This document shows, in pieces, positions 33,509 through 40,933 of a stretch of 64,000 bases of DNA. Below the pieces are notes generated by a model, which worked only from the letters and a program-made list of their open reading frames with translations, did no database searches and had not been told where the DNA came from. Source of the stretch: Streptomyces venezuelae (GTDB lineage: Bacteria; Actinomycetota; Actinomycetes; Streptomycetales; Streptomycetaceae); NCBI RefSeq assembly GCF_008642355.1, contig NZ_CP029193.1, positions 6,906,001 to 6,970,000 on the forward strand. Direction: 5' to 3'. How positions within the stretch are numbered: position 1 is the first letter of the stretch; the number at the start of each line of letters is the position of its first letter. A program made the position numbers and the translations under genes.

Positions 33509-33522
33509 TCGAAGCGCTTCGA
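33509..33522. promoter_or_regulatory. LacI-type operator TCGAAGCGCTTCGA (site 2)
   Basis: Perfect copy of the palindrome in the region between the chitinase (start 33342, minus) and the GH3 remnant (plus). It is 167 bp upstream of the chitinase start and 87 bp beyond the DasR site, so it may add a second control to chitinase, or be left from a lost gene. Confidence 0.7.
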
Positions 33523-33649
33523 CGCCAAGCGGTCGCACGGGAGGGCGGGGAGTCGCGGCCGGGTCGCTCGGCCCGAACCGCGCTGTTCACAGAGCTTGTT
33601 GCGGGTTCATCCGTCGACTGACGGTGCCGGCTGCGTGGCGGATCTCGCC

Positions 33650-33692
33650 TTGACATGGACGCCACTGAACACCGAGCATCGAAGCGCTTCGA
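33650..33692 (+). promoter_or_regulatory. promoter with operator TCGAAGCGCTTCGA (site 3) for a truncated GH3 gene
   Basis: TTGACA (33650-33655), an 18-bp spacer and GAGCAT (33674-33679) make a sigma70-like promoter; the perfect palindrome TCGAAGCGCTTCGA (33679-33692) overlaps its -10/start region. The unit reads into GTG 33745 (RBS GAGGGG), the remnant of a GH3 gene. This is the best-placed of the LacI sites for repression. Confidence 0.65.
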
Positions 33693-33744
33693 GGTCGCTT
33701 CCGCACCTTCCGATGTACCCGCCGCCCGCCGAGGGGACCCCCAC

Positions 33745-33900
33745 GTGACCGAGAACCCGCCACCGTTCCGCGATCCCGGACTCCCGCTGGACGCGGGGAC
33801 GGGTGGGTACGTCTCTGTCGCCGCCGGTGCGGTGAGGGTTGCCGCGGCGAAGGAATCTCTTCCGGGACCCGCGCGACGGTCCATGGCGTGGGGCAGGTGA
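33745..33900 (+). pseudogene. N-terminal remnant of a GH3 beta-glycosidase gene
   Basis: GTG at 33745 with GAGGGG 9 nt upstream encodes VTENPPPFRDPGLPLD, which matches my recollection of the start of Streptomyces GH3 beta-glucosidases/xylosidases ('...PPFRDP.LPLD.RV.DL..RLTL.EK'). After LPLD (codon 16) the sequence becomes AGTGGYVSVAAGAVRVAAAK... with no GH3 continuation and stops at 33900. Intact promoter, operator and start with a missing body point to a deletion that joined it to the DNA before the sigma factor gene. A 51-codon ORF remains. The family call rests on a short N-terminal match. Confidence 0.5.
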
Positions 33901-33909
33901 CGCTCGCTC

Positions 33910-34497
33910 ATGGCGACACGGGCAAAGAGACCCGCCGGAACGACAGGGGCAGCAGGGGACGCGGACGCGGAGGCTGAGTTCCACGCGTTCTTCGAGCGGC
34001 ACTACGCCGAGCTCGCCCGCCTCGCCCATCTGCTGACCGGCGAGGCCGACGGGGCGGACGACCTGGCGGCCGACGCGCTCCTCGCGCTCTGGCACCGCTG
34101 GGACCGTGTCCGGGCCGCCGACCATCCCGCCGCGTACGCCAGGGGCGTCGTCGCGAACATGGCGCGCAGCCGCATCCGAAGCGCCGTGCGCGAACGGCGC
34201 CGCATCACGCTGTTCTGGTCGGGCCGCGACGAGGGCGTCGCGGACCCCGACGTACCGGCTGTCGTCGACGTGAGGGAAGCGCTGCGCGCGCTGCCCTTCC
34301 GCAAGCGGGCCTGCGTGGTCCTGCGGCACGCCTTCGACCTGTCGGAGAAGGACACCGCGCAGGCCCTCGGGGTCTCGGTGGGTACGGTGAAGAGCCAGAC
34401 GTCGAAAGGCATGGCTGAGCTGCAACGACGCCTCGGCCCGGACCCCGCGCTCGCCCGGGTGCGCGCGGTCGTGGCGGACACGGGGGGAAGCACATGA
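33910..34497 (+). CDS. SigE-family ECF RNA polymerase sigma factor
   Basis: 195 residues. Region 2 (about 25-95) is EFHAFFERHYAELARLAHLLTG, then GADDLAADALLALWHRWDRV and ARGVVANMARSRIR; region 4 (about 125-180) is LRALPFRKRACVVLRHAFDLSEKDTAQALGVSVGTVKSQTSKGMAEL, a clear HTH. The 'VGTVKSQTSKG.A.L' end is typical of the SigE-like actinobacterial group (SigE family sigma-70, ECF subtype). It overlaps the downstream membrane protein gene by ATGA, the arrangement for a sigma/anti-sigma pair. Target promoters are not known. The 5' region carries GH3-remnant DNA. Confidence 0.9.
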   Translation: MATRAKRPAGTTGAAGDADAEAEFHAFFERHYAELARLAHLLTGEADGADDLAADALLALWHRWDRVRAADHPAAYARGVVANMARSRIRSAVRERRRITLFWSGRDEGVADPDVPAVVDVREALRALPFRKRACVVLRHAFDLSEKDTAQALGVSVGTVKSQTSKGMAELQRRLGPDPALARVRAVVADTGGST

Positions 34498-35393
34498 GGG
34501 ACGACGGACACGACGACCGGCGTGACGACGCCGTGCGGGAGAAGCTGCGTGGCGCGGCGCGGGCGCACCGGCCCGACCGGGAGCGGATGCTGGCGCGCGT
34601 CGAGCGCGGCATGGCCGAGGGCGAGCGTCCGGAGGGCCGTTCGAAGGGCACCCGCCGGGTGGGTGGCGCGTCCTGGCCCCGGGTGGTGGGCGCGACGGCG
34701 GCCGTGGCCGGGATCTTCGCGGTCGCCGGGTACGGGGTGTCCGTCGCGCTGCGCGACGGCGATGCCCCGCAGTCCGTGGCCACCAGCACGTCGTCCGGGC
34801 CTCCGGCCGCGTCGCCCGAGCCGACCGGCACGCTCGCGCCGCCGACGCGCCGCCCGAGCGGGCCGCCTTCGAGTTCCCCGGGCGCGGGGGAGAGCGGGAA
34901 GCCTTCGGGGTCCACGTCCCGGGGGCCCTCGGAGGGTGCCGAGCCCCCGAAGAGCAGCGGGAAACCCACGGACGACGAGGACACCACCGCGTCCGGGAAG
35001 AGGGTGCCGGCCGACCGGCTCCTGTGGGCGGACGGCTCGATCGACCCCGGCTCCCATGCGTACTGGTCGCAGAGCGACATCACCGTCAAGGCGAAGAAGC
35101 CGCTGACCTCGCTCACCGTGCAGCTGCGCGTCGCGGGGAGCGGGCAGGTCGAGGACACCGGCAACTGGCGGTCCCTGCCCGAAGGGGACTTCGACGTGTC
35201 GGTGACGGAGCGGGACGGCGATCTCGTCTACCGGTGGACGCTCAAGCGGGGGCGGACGGTGCCGGCCGGGGAGCACGTCTTCGCAGGGCAGTTCAACCAC
35301 CCGGCGGGGAAGCGGGACGCCGGCGACGACTCGTACGAGGTCCGTGCGGGCACCGCGGAGGAACGGGCGGTGTGGCGGGGGGACTTCGCGTGA
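34494..35393 (+). CDS. single-pass membrane protein coupled to the sigma factor, probable regulator
   Basis: 299 residues, ATG 34494 overlapping the sigma gene. The N-terminal cytoplasmic part (about 1-60) is helical and charged (DDAVREKLRGAARAHRPDRERMLARVERGM), a short segment like anti-sigma domains of SigE partners. One membrane helix, VVGATAAVAGIFAVAGYGVSV (about 64-84). The extracytoplasmic part has a Pro/Ser/Thr/Gly-rich linker (about 90-170) and a folded C-terminal domain (about 175-299, SHAYWSQSDITVKAKKPLTS, WRSLPEGDFDVSVTER, LVYRWTLKRGRTVPAG, EHVFAGQFNH), probably a beta sandwich. No zinc anti-sigma motif HxxxCxxC is present. Its exact role is inferred from coupling. Confidence 0.75.
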   Translation: MRDDGHDDRRDDAVREKLRGAARAHRPDRERMLARVERGMAEGERPEGRSKGTRRVGGASWPRVVGATAAVAGIFAVAGYGVSVALRDGDAPQSVATSTSSGPPAASPEPTGTLAPPTRRPSGPPSSSPGAGESGKPSGSTSRGPSEGAEPPKSSGKPTDDEDTTASGKRVPADRLLWADGSIDPGSHAYWSQSDITVKAKKPLTSLTVQLRVAGSGQVEDTGNWRSLPEGDFDVSVTERDGDLVYRWTLKRGRTVPAGEHVFAGQFNHPAGKRDAGDDSYEVRAGTAEERAVWRGDFA

Positions 35394-35528
35394 GGGCGTG
35401 AGGTCTCGCGGACCGCTCGAAAAAAGATTCCGCCCGGCGGCAACCCATTCCCCGCCCGCGGAGACCACACAGCGGAGACGCACTCCCGTCCCAAGCACCA
35501 CCCCCCCCGAGCACGAGGAATGGGACTC

Positions 35529-36359
35529 ATGACATCACGAGCCGAACTGCGCAAGGGCCGCAAGCGGCGCCTGACCACGCGCCGGGCCATCGGCGCGGTG
35601 ACCGCCGCGCTCGCACTGACCGGCGCGGGGATCGCGACGAACAGCATGCTGTCGCCCGCGGGCGCGGCCACCGCCTGGCCCGAGGCCAGGGGCCAGGCGC
35701 CCACGGCGAAGACCATCGAGGTCTCCGGGACCCGCGACGGAGGCCTCAAGCGCTACTACGGCACCGGCGACCTGGGCGGCGACGGCCAGAACGAGGGCCA
35801 GGACCCGATCTTCGAGCTGAAGGACGGCGCGGTCCTCAAGAACGTCATCATCGGCGCCCCCGCCGCCGACGGCATCCACTGCCAGGGCAGCTGCACGCTG
35901 CAGAACGTGTGGTGGGAGGACGTCGGCGAGGACGCGGCCACCTTCAAGGGGACGTCGGCGAACTCGACGTACGCCGTGTACGGCGGGGGCGCGCGGAAGG
36001 CCGACGACAAGGTCTTCCAGTTCAACGGCGCGGGCAAGCTGGTCGTGACCAAGTTCCAGGTCTCCGGCTTCGGGAAGCTGGTGCGCTCCTGCGGCAACTG
36101 CTCCCAGCAGTACAGGCGGACGATCACCGTGAACGACGTGGACGTCACCGCGCCGGGCAAGTCGATCGTCGGCATCAACACGAACTACGGCGACACGGCC
36201 GCGCTGCGCAACATCCGCATCCACGGCGACGGCAACAAGAAGATCGCCACGTGCGACCGCTTCACCGGCAACAGCAACGGCGACGAGCCGACGAAGACGG
36301 GTTCGGGCCCCGACGGCACGTACTGCAAGTTCACGGCCTCGGACATCAGTTACCGGTAG
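35529..36359 (+). CDS. secreted pectate lyase, PL3 family
   Basis: 276 residues from ATG 35529 (GAGGAA 8 nt upstream); an ATG at 35520 is in frame but too close to the ribosome site. The signal has a twin-Arg-like region (RRLTTRRAIGAVTAALALTG, about 15-40), so Tat export is possible. PL3 parallel beta-helix motifs are QDPIFELKDGAVLKNVIIG, ADGIHCQGSCTLQNVWWEDVGEDAATF (about 118-144, the Ca/substrate region), KVFQFNGAG, CGNCSQQYRRTI, and C-terminal Cys (CDRF, YCKFTASDI). It cleaves polygalacturonate by beta elimination with Ca2+. Followed by a bidirectional terminator. Confidence 0.9.
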   Translation: MTSRAELRKGRKRRLTTRRAIGAVTAALALTGAGIATNSMLSPAGAATAWPEARGQAPTAKTIEVSGTRDGGLKRYYGTGDLGGDGQNEGQDPIFELKDGAVLKNVIIGAPAADGIHCQGSCTLQNVWWEDVGEDAATFKGTSANSTYAVYGGGARKADDKVFQFNGAGKLVVTKFQVSGFGKLVRSCGNCSQQYRRTITVNDVDVTAPGKSIVGINTNYGDTAALRNIRIHGDGNKKIATCDRFTGNSNGDEPTKTGSGPDGTYCKFTASDISYR

Positions 36360-36370
36360 AGGCGAGCGGT

Positions 36371-36398
36371 GCCCCCGCCGACGACGAGCGGCGGGGGC
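36371..36398. terminator. bidirectional hairpin terminator, 10-bp stem
   Basis: GCCCCCGCCG (36371-36380), loop ACGACGAG, CGGCGGGGGC (36389-36398). It lies between the convergent pectate lyase and amidohydrolase genes. Confidence 0.8.
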
Positions 36399-36411
36399 GC
36401 CCCGTGCCCGT

Positions 36412-37425
36412 TCAGTCCAGCCGCATCAGCCGCCGGACGGTGCCGTGGTAGATCTGTTCCCGCTCGGCCTCGGTGATGTCGAGGCCGTCGACGACGCGGA
36501 TCGTCTCGCGGATGTACAGGGGGCCGCCCTCGGGGTCGAAGGGGCAGTCGGTGCCGAACAGGACGCGGTCGGTGCCGAAGAAGTCCAGGCCGCAGCGGGT
36601 GCCGATGGCGGATCCCGACAGGGCGGTGTCGGCGTAGAAGCGGCGGAAGTACTCCAGCGGGCGCCGCGGCAGCCGCGCGCGGTGCAGGCGTTCGTACGCG
36701 TCACCCGCGGTGCGACTGCCGAGCTGGTCGCTCCAGCCGAGGCCGATCCTGCCTTCCAGGTAGGGGATCATCGCCCCCAGATGGTGCGTGATGATCTTGA
36801 TGTCCGGGTGGCGTTCCATGAGCCCGGAGAAGACCAGTCGGGCCATGGCCACGCTCGTCTCGTACGGCCAGCCGAGCGCCCACCAGATCTCGTACGCGGA
36901 GGTGTCCTCGGAGGCGTAGTCCGCGAAGCCGGCGCCGCGTGCCGGATGCAGCCAGACGGGCAGGTCACGGCGGGCCATCTCGTCGAAGACGGGCGCGAAC
37001 TCCGGTTCGTCGAGCGGCCGTCCGCCGACGTTGGTGAAGACCTGCACGCCCCGCGCGCCCAAGTCGTCCACGGCGTGGGCGAGTTCCGTCATGGTCGCGT
37101 CCGGGTCGTTCATCGGGAGCGCGGCCACGAACGCCGGGAAACGGTCGGGCCTGCGGGCGCACAGCTCACGCATCGACGTGTTGGCGAGCCGCGCGAGGGC
37201 CGCCGACTCCCCGGGGCCCGCGAGGAGTTCGAGAGGCGGCGAGGAGAGCGTGAGCACCTGTTGGTAGTCCTCGCCGAACTCGTCCATCATGCGCAGCCGC
37301 GCGTCGACGTCGTGCAGCGCCGGCAGCTCCAGCCACCGCTTGAACGCGGCCCGGTCGACGGCGAGTTCGCGCATGCGGGCGAAGTAGGGCGCGGGCAGGA
37401 TGTGGCTGTACGCGTCGAGTTTCAC
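36412..37425 (-). CDS. Amidohydro_2 (ACMSD-like) metal-dependent hydrolase/decarboxylase
   Basis: 337 residues from GTG 37425 (GAGGGGAGCAC upstream), overlapping the permease stop as GTGA. The TIM barrel has KLDAYSHILPAPYF at the N-terminus, where the first His of the family's HxH metal motif is Tyr (Y-S-H), as in a subgroup I recall. Further motifs are QVLTLSSPPLELL, VWLHPARGAGFA (His near 175), IKIITHHLGAMIPY (His near 230) and LFGTDCPFDPEGG (Asp near 290). It is related to ACMSD and gamma-resorcylate decarboxylases and probably decarboxylates or hydrolyses an aromatic or unsaturated acid. It ends an operon for an ABC importer, so it likely acts on the imported compound. Confidence 0.8.
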   Translation of the reverse strand: MKLDAYSHILPAPYFARMRELAVDRAAFKRWLELPALHDVDARLRMMDEFGEDYQQVLTLSSPPLELLAGPGESAALARLANTSMRELCARRPDRFPAFVAALPMNDPDATMTELAHAVDDLGARGVQVFTNVGGRPLDEPEFAPVFDEMARRDLPVWLHPARGAGFADYASEDTSAYEIWWALGWPYETSVAMARLVFSGLMERHPDIKIITHHLGAMIPYLEGRIGLGWSDQLGSRTAGDAYERLHRARLPRRPLEYFRRFYADTALSGSAIGTRCGLDFFGTDRVLFGTDCPFDPEGGPLYIRETIRVVDGLDITEAEREQIYHGTVRRLMRLD

Positions 37426-38177
37426 CGTGCTCCCCTCGCCGTGTCGGGCACCCAGCGGTTCAGCCTGCGGTCGACGGCCCCGACCAGCGCGATCGCGCCG
37501 AGCGCGACGGCGATCACGACCACGAGCACGGCCAGCACGCCCGCGCTGTCGAAGTGCCCGCCCGCCTCGGTGACGACATGACCGAGCCCCACGACGGCGA
37601 TGAACATCTCGCCGTTGACCATGCCGGTGACCGCGCGCCCGACCCCGAGCCGTACGCCCGCCATGATCAGGGGAGCGGCCGCCGGAAGCACGACGCGCAC
37701 CAGGACCTGCCACTCGCCCGCCCCGTAGGAGCGCGCCATCTCGACCAGGTGGGCGGGCACCGCCCTGACGGCCGCCGCCGTGTTCACGATGATCACGAAC
37801 ATCGCGTAGGTGACGACCACCGCGACGACCGAGGCGCGGCCCGCGCCGAGCAGCGAGAAGAACACCGGCGCGAAGACCAGCGTCGGGGCCGTGAGCAGCG
37901 CGTTGACGTACACGTCCAGGGCGGCCTCGACCCGGCGGAAGCGGCCCATGGCCACGCCGGTGACCAAGCCGCCCAGCAGGGAGAGGGCGAAGCCGAGCGC
38001 CAGGTTGACCAGGCTGGCGCCGAGGCTGCCGAGCAGTTCCCCGTCGGCCGTCAGCTCGCCGAGCCTGGCCGCCACCGTGCTGAGCGGAGGGAAGAACGAC
38101 GCGTCGGCCAGGCGTCCCGTCAGCTCCCAGGCCCCGGCGCCGACAGCCAGCGCGAGCGGTGCGGCGGGCGGCCTCAT
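37422..38177 (-). CDS. ABC transporter permease (NitT/TauT type)
   Basis: 251 residues from ATG 38177, overlapping the ATPase stop (ATGA) and the amidohydrolase start (GTGA). The core BPD_transp_1 domain has about six helices, with LGFALSLLGGLVTGVAMGRF, VDVYVNALLTAPTLVFAPVF, and the EAA-loop-like MARSYGAGEWQVLVRVVLPAAAPLIMAGVRLGVGRA. The pattern is SsuC/TauC-like. It is the second of two permeases in this operon (the other at 38980-39765), which suggests a heterodimeric membrane core. The substrate is not known from the sequence. Confidence 0.85.
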   Translation of the reverse strand: MRPPAAPLALAVGAGAWELTGRLADASFFPPLSTVAARLGELTADGELLGSLGASLVNLALGFALSLLGGLVTGVAMGRFRRVEAALDVYVNALLTAPTLVFAPVFFSLLGAGRASVVAVVVTYAMFVIIVNTAAAVRAVPAHLVEMARSYGAGEWQVLVRVVLPAAAPLIMAGVRLGVGRAVTGMVNGEMFIAVVGLGHVVTEAGGHFDSAGVLAVLVVVIAVALGAIALVGAVDRRLNRWVPDTARGAR

Positions 38178-38983
38178 GACGCCGCCCCGGCCCGCCGGGA
38201 GAGCGCCGGGCGGTGCTCCGCGTGCATGGCGCGCAGCCGGTCCCACAGATAGCCCGTGATCTCGGCGTAGCGGCCCGTGCGGCCGAGGGCGGCGACGTCG
38301 GTGGGGCGCGGCCGGGGCAGGTCCACCGGCACGATGTCGGCGATCCGGCCGGGCCGTGCGCTCATCAGGACGACGCGGTCGCCCAGGAGCACGGCCTCCT
38401 CCAGGCTGTGGGTGACGAACACGACGGTCGGTCGGTGCTCCTCCCAGATGGCGAGCAGTTCCTCCTGGAGGAGACGCCGGGTCTGCTCGTCGACCGCGCC
38501 GAACGGCTCGTCCATGAGCAGCACGCGGGGCCGGACGGCGAGCGCGCGGGCGATGCCGACCCGCTGCTGCATGCCGCCGGACAGCTCGCCGGGCAGTTTG
38601 CTCTCGAAGCCCGCGAGGCCCACGGCGGCGATCAGCGCGCGGGCCCGCTCCTCGCGCTCGGCCCGGCCGACGCCCCGCATCCGCAGGCCGAACGCCACAT
38701 TGCCGAGGACGGTCGCCCACGGCAGCAGCGCGAAGTTCTGGAAGACCACGCTGCGGTCGGGCCCTGGGCCGCGCACCGGGACGCCGTCGACGAGGATGTC
38801 GCCGTCGTCCCACGGCACGAGCCCGGCGACAGCCTTCAGCAGCGTCGTCTTGCCGCAGCCGCTGGGCCCGAGCACGGTCAGGAATTCGTGTGCGCCCACG
38901 TCGAGGTCGACGTCCCGCAGCGCCTCGACAGTACGGCCGTCCTGTCCGACGAAACTCTTGGCCAGTCCCTGGATCCTGATCAC
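38174..38983 (-). CDS. ABC transporter ATPase (SsuB/TauB type)
   Basis: 269 residues if the GTG at 38983 is used; it overlaps the upstream permease stop as GTGA, matching the other junctions. An ATG at 39016 would overlap the permease by 37 bp and has no ribosome site. Motifs: Walker A GPSGCGKTT (about 40-48), Q-loop VVFQNFALLPW, signature LSGGMQQRVG, Walker B VLLMDEPFGAVD, and H-loop FVTHSLEEAV. The C-terminus (DVAALGRTGRYAEITGYLWDRLRAM) is typical of the nitrate/sulfonate/taurine family. It powers import with the two permeases and the lipoprotein. Confidence 0.9.
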   Translation of the reverse strand: MIRIQGLAKSFVGQDGRTVEALRDVDLDVGAHEFLTVLGPSGCGKTTLLKAVAGLVPWDDGDILVDGVPVRGPGPDRSVVFQNFALLPWATVLGNVAFGLRMRGVGRAEREERARALIAAVGLAGFESKLPGELSGGMQQRVGIARALAVRPRVLLMDEPFGAVDEQTRRLLQEELLAIWEEHRPTVVFVTHSLEEAVLLGDRVVLMSARPGRIADIVPVDLPRPRPTDVAALGRTGRYAEITGYLWDRLRAMHAEHRPALSRRAGAAS

Positions 38984-39765
38984 CGGTAGCCCCCCGCCGT
39001 CCGTGTCCGTGCCCATCGGGTCAGCCTGTGTTCGGCCCACCGTGCGACGGAGATCAGCAGCAGCGCCTCCATCAGGATGATCACGATGGTGCCGTAGAGA
39101 AAGGGGGCCTTGAGCAGGCCCCGGTACGTGAGGATCAGACCGCCCAACCCGTCGGACACCATGAGGAGTTCGACGACGACCATGCCGGTCACCGCGCGCC
39201 CGAGACCGAGCCGGACGCCCGTCATGACGGCGGGCAGCGCACCGGGCAGCAGGATCCGCGCCCACAGCTGCCGCTCGCCGGCGCCGAAGGAGCGGGCCAT
39301 CTCGATCAGTGTCGGGTCCACCTGCCGTACGCCCGCGCGGCTGTTCACCAGCACCATCACCACCGAGAAGACCGTGACGATGACGACGCGCGAGACGGTC
39401 CCCACCCCCACCGACATCACCAGAAGCGGGATGACCGCGGCCATCGGCGTGACGAGGAGGATGTTCACGTAGACGTCCGCGTACCGTTCCAGGCGCCGGA
39501 ACCTGCCGAGGACGATGCCCGCGGGGACGCCGGCGGTCAGGGCGAGGGCGAAGCCGAGCAGCAGCGCCTGATTGCTGACGTACAGGGCCCGCCACAGCTC
39601 CGCCTCGCCGAGGAGGGCGACCGTGGCGCGCGCCGTCTCCGTACAGGTCGGCAGGAGCAGGCCGCCGCGCTCGCGCGCGTACAGCTCCCAGGCCGTGGCG
39701 AAGAGCGCGAAGGTGAGGAGCCGGCAGGGCAGGTCCGCGCGGAGGGTCCGCCGGAGGAGCGTCAT
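38980..39765 (-). CDS. ABC transporter permease (NitT/TauT type)
   Basis: 261 residues from ATG 39765 (GGAGGAGCGTC upstream), coupled to the binding-protein gene (ATGA) and the ATPase (GTGA). About six membrane helices; GFALALTAGVPAGIVLGRF, ADVYVNILLVTPMAAVIPLLV and the coupling segment MARSFGAGERQLWARILLPGALPAVMTGVRLGLGRA are clear. It shares strong similarity with the second permease (37422-38177), so the pair probably arose by duplication. C-terminus RWARTRTAGGYR. Substrate set by the lipoprotein. Confidence 0.9.
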   Translation of the reverse strand: MTLLRRTLRADLPCRLLTFALFATAWELYARERGGLLLPTCTETARATVALLGEAELWRALYVSNQALLLGFALALTAGVPAGIVLGRFRRLERYADVYVNILLVTPMAAVIPLLVMSVGVGTVSRVVIVTVFSVVMVLVNSRAGVRQVDPTLIEMARSFGAGERQLWARILLPGALPAVMTGVRLGLGRAVTGMVVVELLMVSDGLGGLILTYRGLLKAPFLYGTIVIILMEALLLISVARWAEHRLTRWARTRTAGGYR

Positions 39766-40745
39766 GACGCCTCCTCGACGAAGCCGAGATCCGCCGCGTC
39801 CCGCGCGGTCATCCCCTGTCCGATCACCCCGGCTCGGGCGAAGAAGTCGATGGTGCGCTGGACGTTGTGCGGGGTCAGGGCCGCCGCGTCGAAGAGTTTC
39901 GCGTCGCTGTACCGCCGGGCGGCCCGCCCGACGTCCGCCGCGTCCTGCGCCGGCAGGTGGGTCCGGGCCAGGGCCACGAGGCGCCGCGGGTCCGCGGTGA
40001 TCCGCGCGTGCTCCCGCACCAGCGCGGAGACGAACTCCTGTGCCACCGCGCGGTGTTCGTCGAGGAAGCCGGAGTTCGCGTACACGGTCTGCGGGTGCAG
40101 GTCCGGCAGGGTCTCGGCGAAGTCGACGACCTTCGTGAACCCCGAGGCGCCGGACGACTCCAGGGACACCGCGTCGGAGACCTCCAGCGGCGTCGCGTCG
40201 ATCTCCCCCGAAACGAGGGCCTGCGCCCGCACGTCCGAGCCGCCGATCGTCAGGTACCGGGGGCGCACGCCGCCTTCGCACGCGCTGCCCACCCAGTCCT
40301 TGGCGATGGCCGTCGCCACCGCGCCCTCGCTGAAGATGCCGAACGGGCGCCCGCCGAGGTCGTCGCAGGACGCGATGGACGGTTTGCCGTAGAGGGCCCA
40401 TTGGTTGCCGACGGCATCGGCGATGATCCTGATGGGGGCGCCCTGCTCGATGGCGCTGAGCGCCGGGCCCGTTGCCTCGGCGGAGATCGCGTAATGGCCT
40501 TTGGCGAGCCCCTCGACGGCCAGCTCGGGCGCGGCCAGTTCGACGACGTCGACCTCGTGGCCCTGTGCGCGGACGGCGTCGAGGGCGGCCAGGATCGGCA
40601 CGGTGGTCAGGTCGGGTTCGACGACCGCGACGGTGAACGAGAGCGTTCCGTCGGCGCGGGTGTGCGTGCCGGTGCTGCCGCAGGCGGTCGCGGTGAGGGC
40701 GGTCAGGGCTGCGAGCACGGTCAGTAATCGGTGCCGGGCGTGCAT
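39762..40745 (-). CDS. ABC transporter substrate-binding lipoprotein (NMT1/THI5-like)
   Basis: 327 residues, ATG 40745 with AAGGGGG upstream. A lipobox LTATAC (Cys 22) follows MHARHRLLTVLAALTA. The mature part is the two-lobe fold of the SsuA/TauA/NMT1 group: FTVAVVEPDLTTVPILAALDAVRAQGHEVDVVEL, AISAEATGPALSAIEQG, IIADAVGNQWALYGK, CDDLGGRPFGIFSEGAVATAIAKDW. It delivers a small organic acid or amine. The operon lacks sulfonate monooxygenase or nitrate reductase genes and ends with an Amidohydro_2 enzyme. First gene of the operon; divergent from a LacI regulator with two palindromes in between. Confidence 0.85.
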   Translation of the reverse strand: MHARHRLLTVLAALTALTATACGSTGTHTRADGTLSFTVAVVEPDLTTVPILAALDAVRAQGHEVDVVELAAPELAVEGLAKGHYAISAEATGPALSAIEQGAPIRIIADAVGNQWALYGKPSIASCDDLGGRPFGIFSEGAVATAIAKDWVGSACEGGVRPRYLTIGGSDVRAQALVSGEIDATPLEVSDAVSLESSGASGFTKVVDFAETLPDLHPQTVYANSGFLDEHRAVAQEFVSALVREHARITADPRRLVALARTHLPAQDAADVGRAARRYSDAKLFDAAALTPHNVQRTIDFFARAGVIGQGMTARDAADLGFVEEAS

Positions 40746-40769
40746 GGTTTCCCCCTTGAGTGATGGGTG

Positions 40770-40783
40770 GGAAAACGTCTTCC
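40770..40783. promoter_or_regulatory. LacI-type operator near the ABC operon start
   Basis: GGAAAACGTCTTCC, a near-palindrome (GGAARACGTYTTCC) with a central CG, 25 bp upstream of the substrate-binding lipoprotein start codon. A related site is at 40907. These are the probable binding sites of the divergent LacI regulator. Confidence 0.65.
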
Positions 40784-40906
40784 TTTTTGGAGGCTAGCCC
40801 TCTGCCTCGCGGAACGGTCAAGCCTCAATTCGGAGCAATCGCAAGCGACTTGGAGCAGCCCCTTGTGGTTCCTCGGCCCCCTGTGCGACGTTGAGGATGG
40901 CTTTGA

Positions 40907-40920
40907 GGAAAACCTTTCCC
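40907..40920. promoter_or_regulatory. LacI-type operator near the LacI gene start
   Basis: GGAAAACCTTTCCC, sharing the GGAAAAC-N-TTTCC pattern with the 40770 site, 13 bp before the LacI GTG start (40934). Consistent with autoregulation and with a repressor loop across the 188-bp divergent region. It is less symmetric than the first site. Confidence 0.55.
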
Positions 40921-40933
40921 ATGGGGGTGGGCC

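Noticed and set aside
33655..33744. ATG at 33655 as the start of an 81-residue gene
   Set aside because: The first 30 codons cover a promoter and operator. GTG 33745 has the ribosome site; only the short GH3-like N-terminus is supported.
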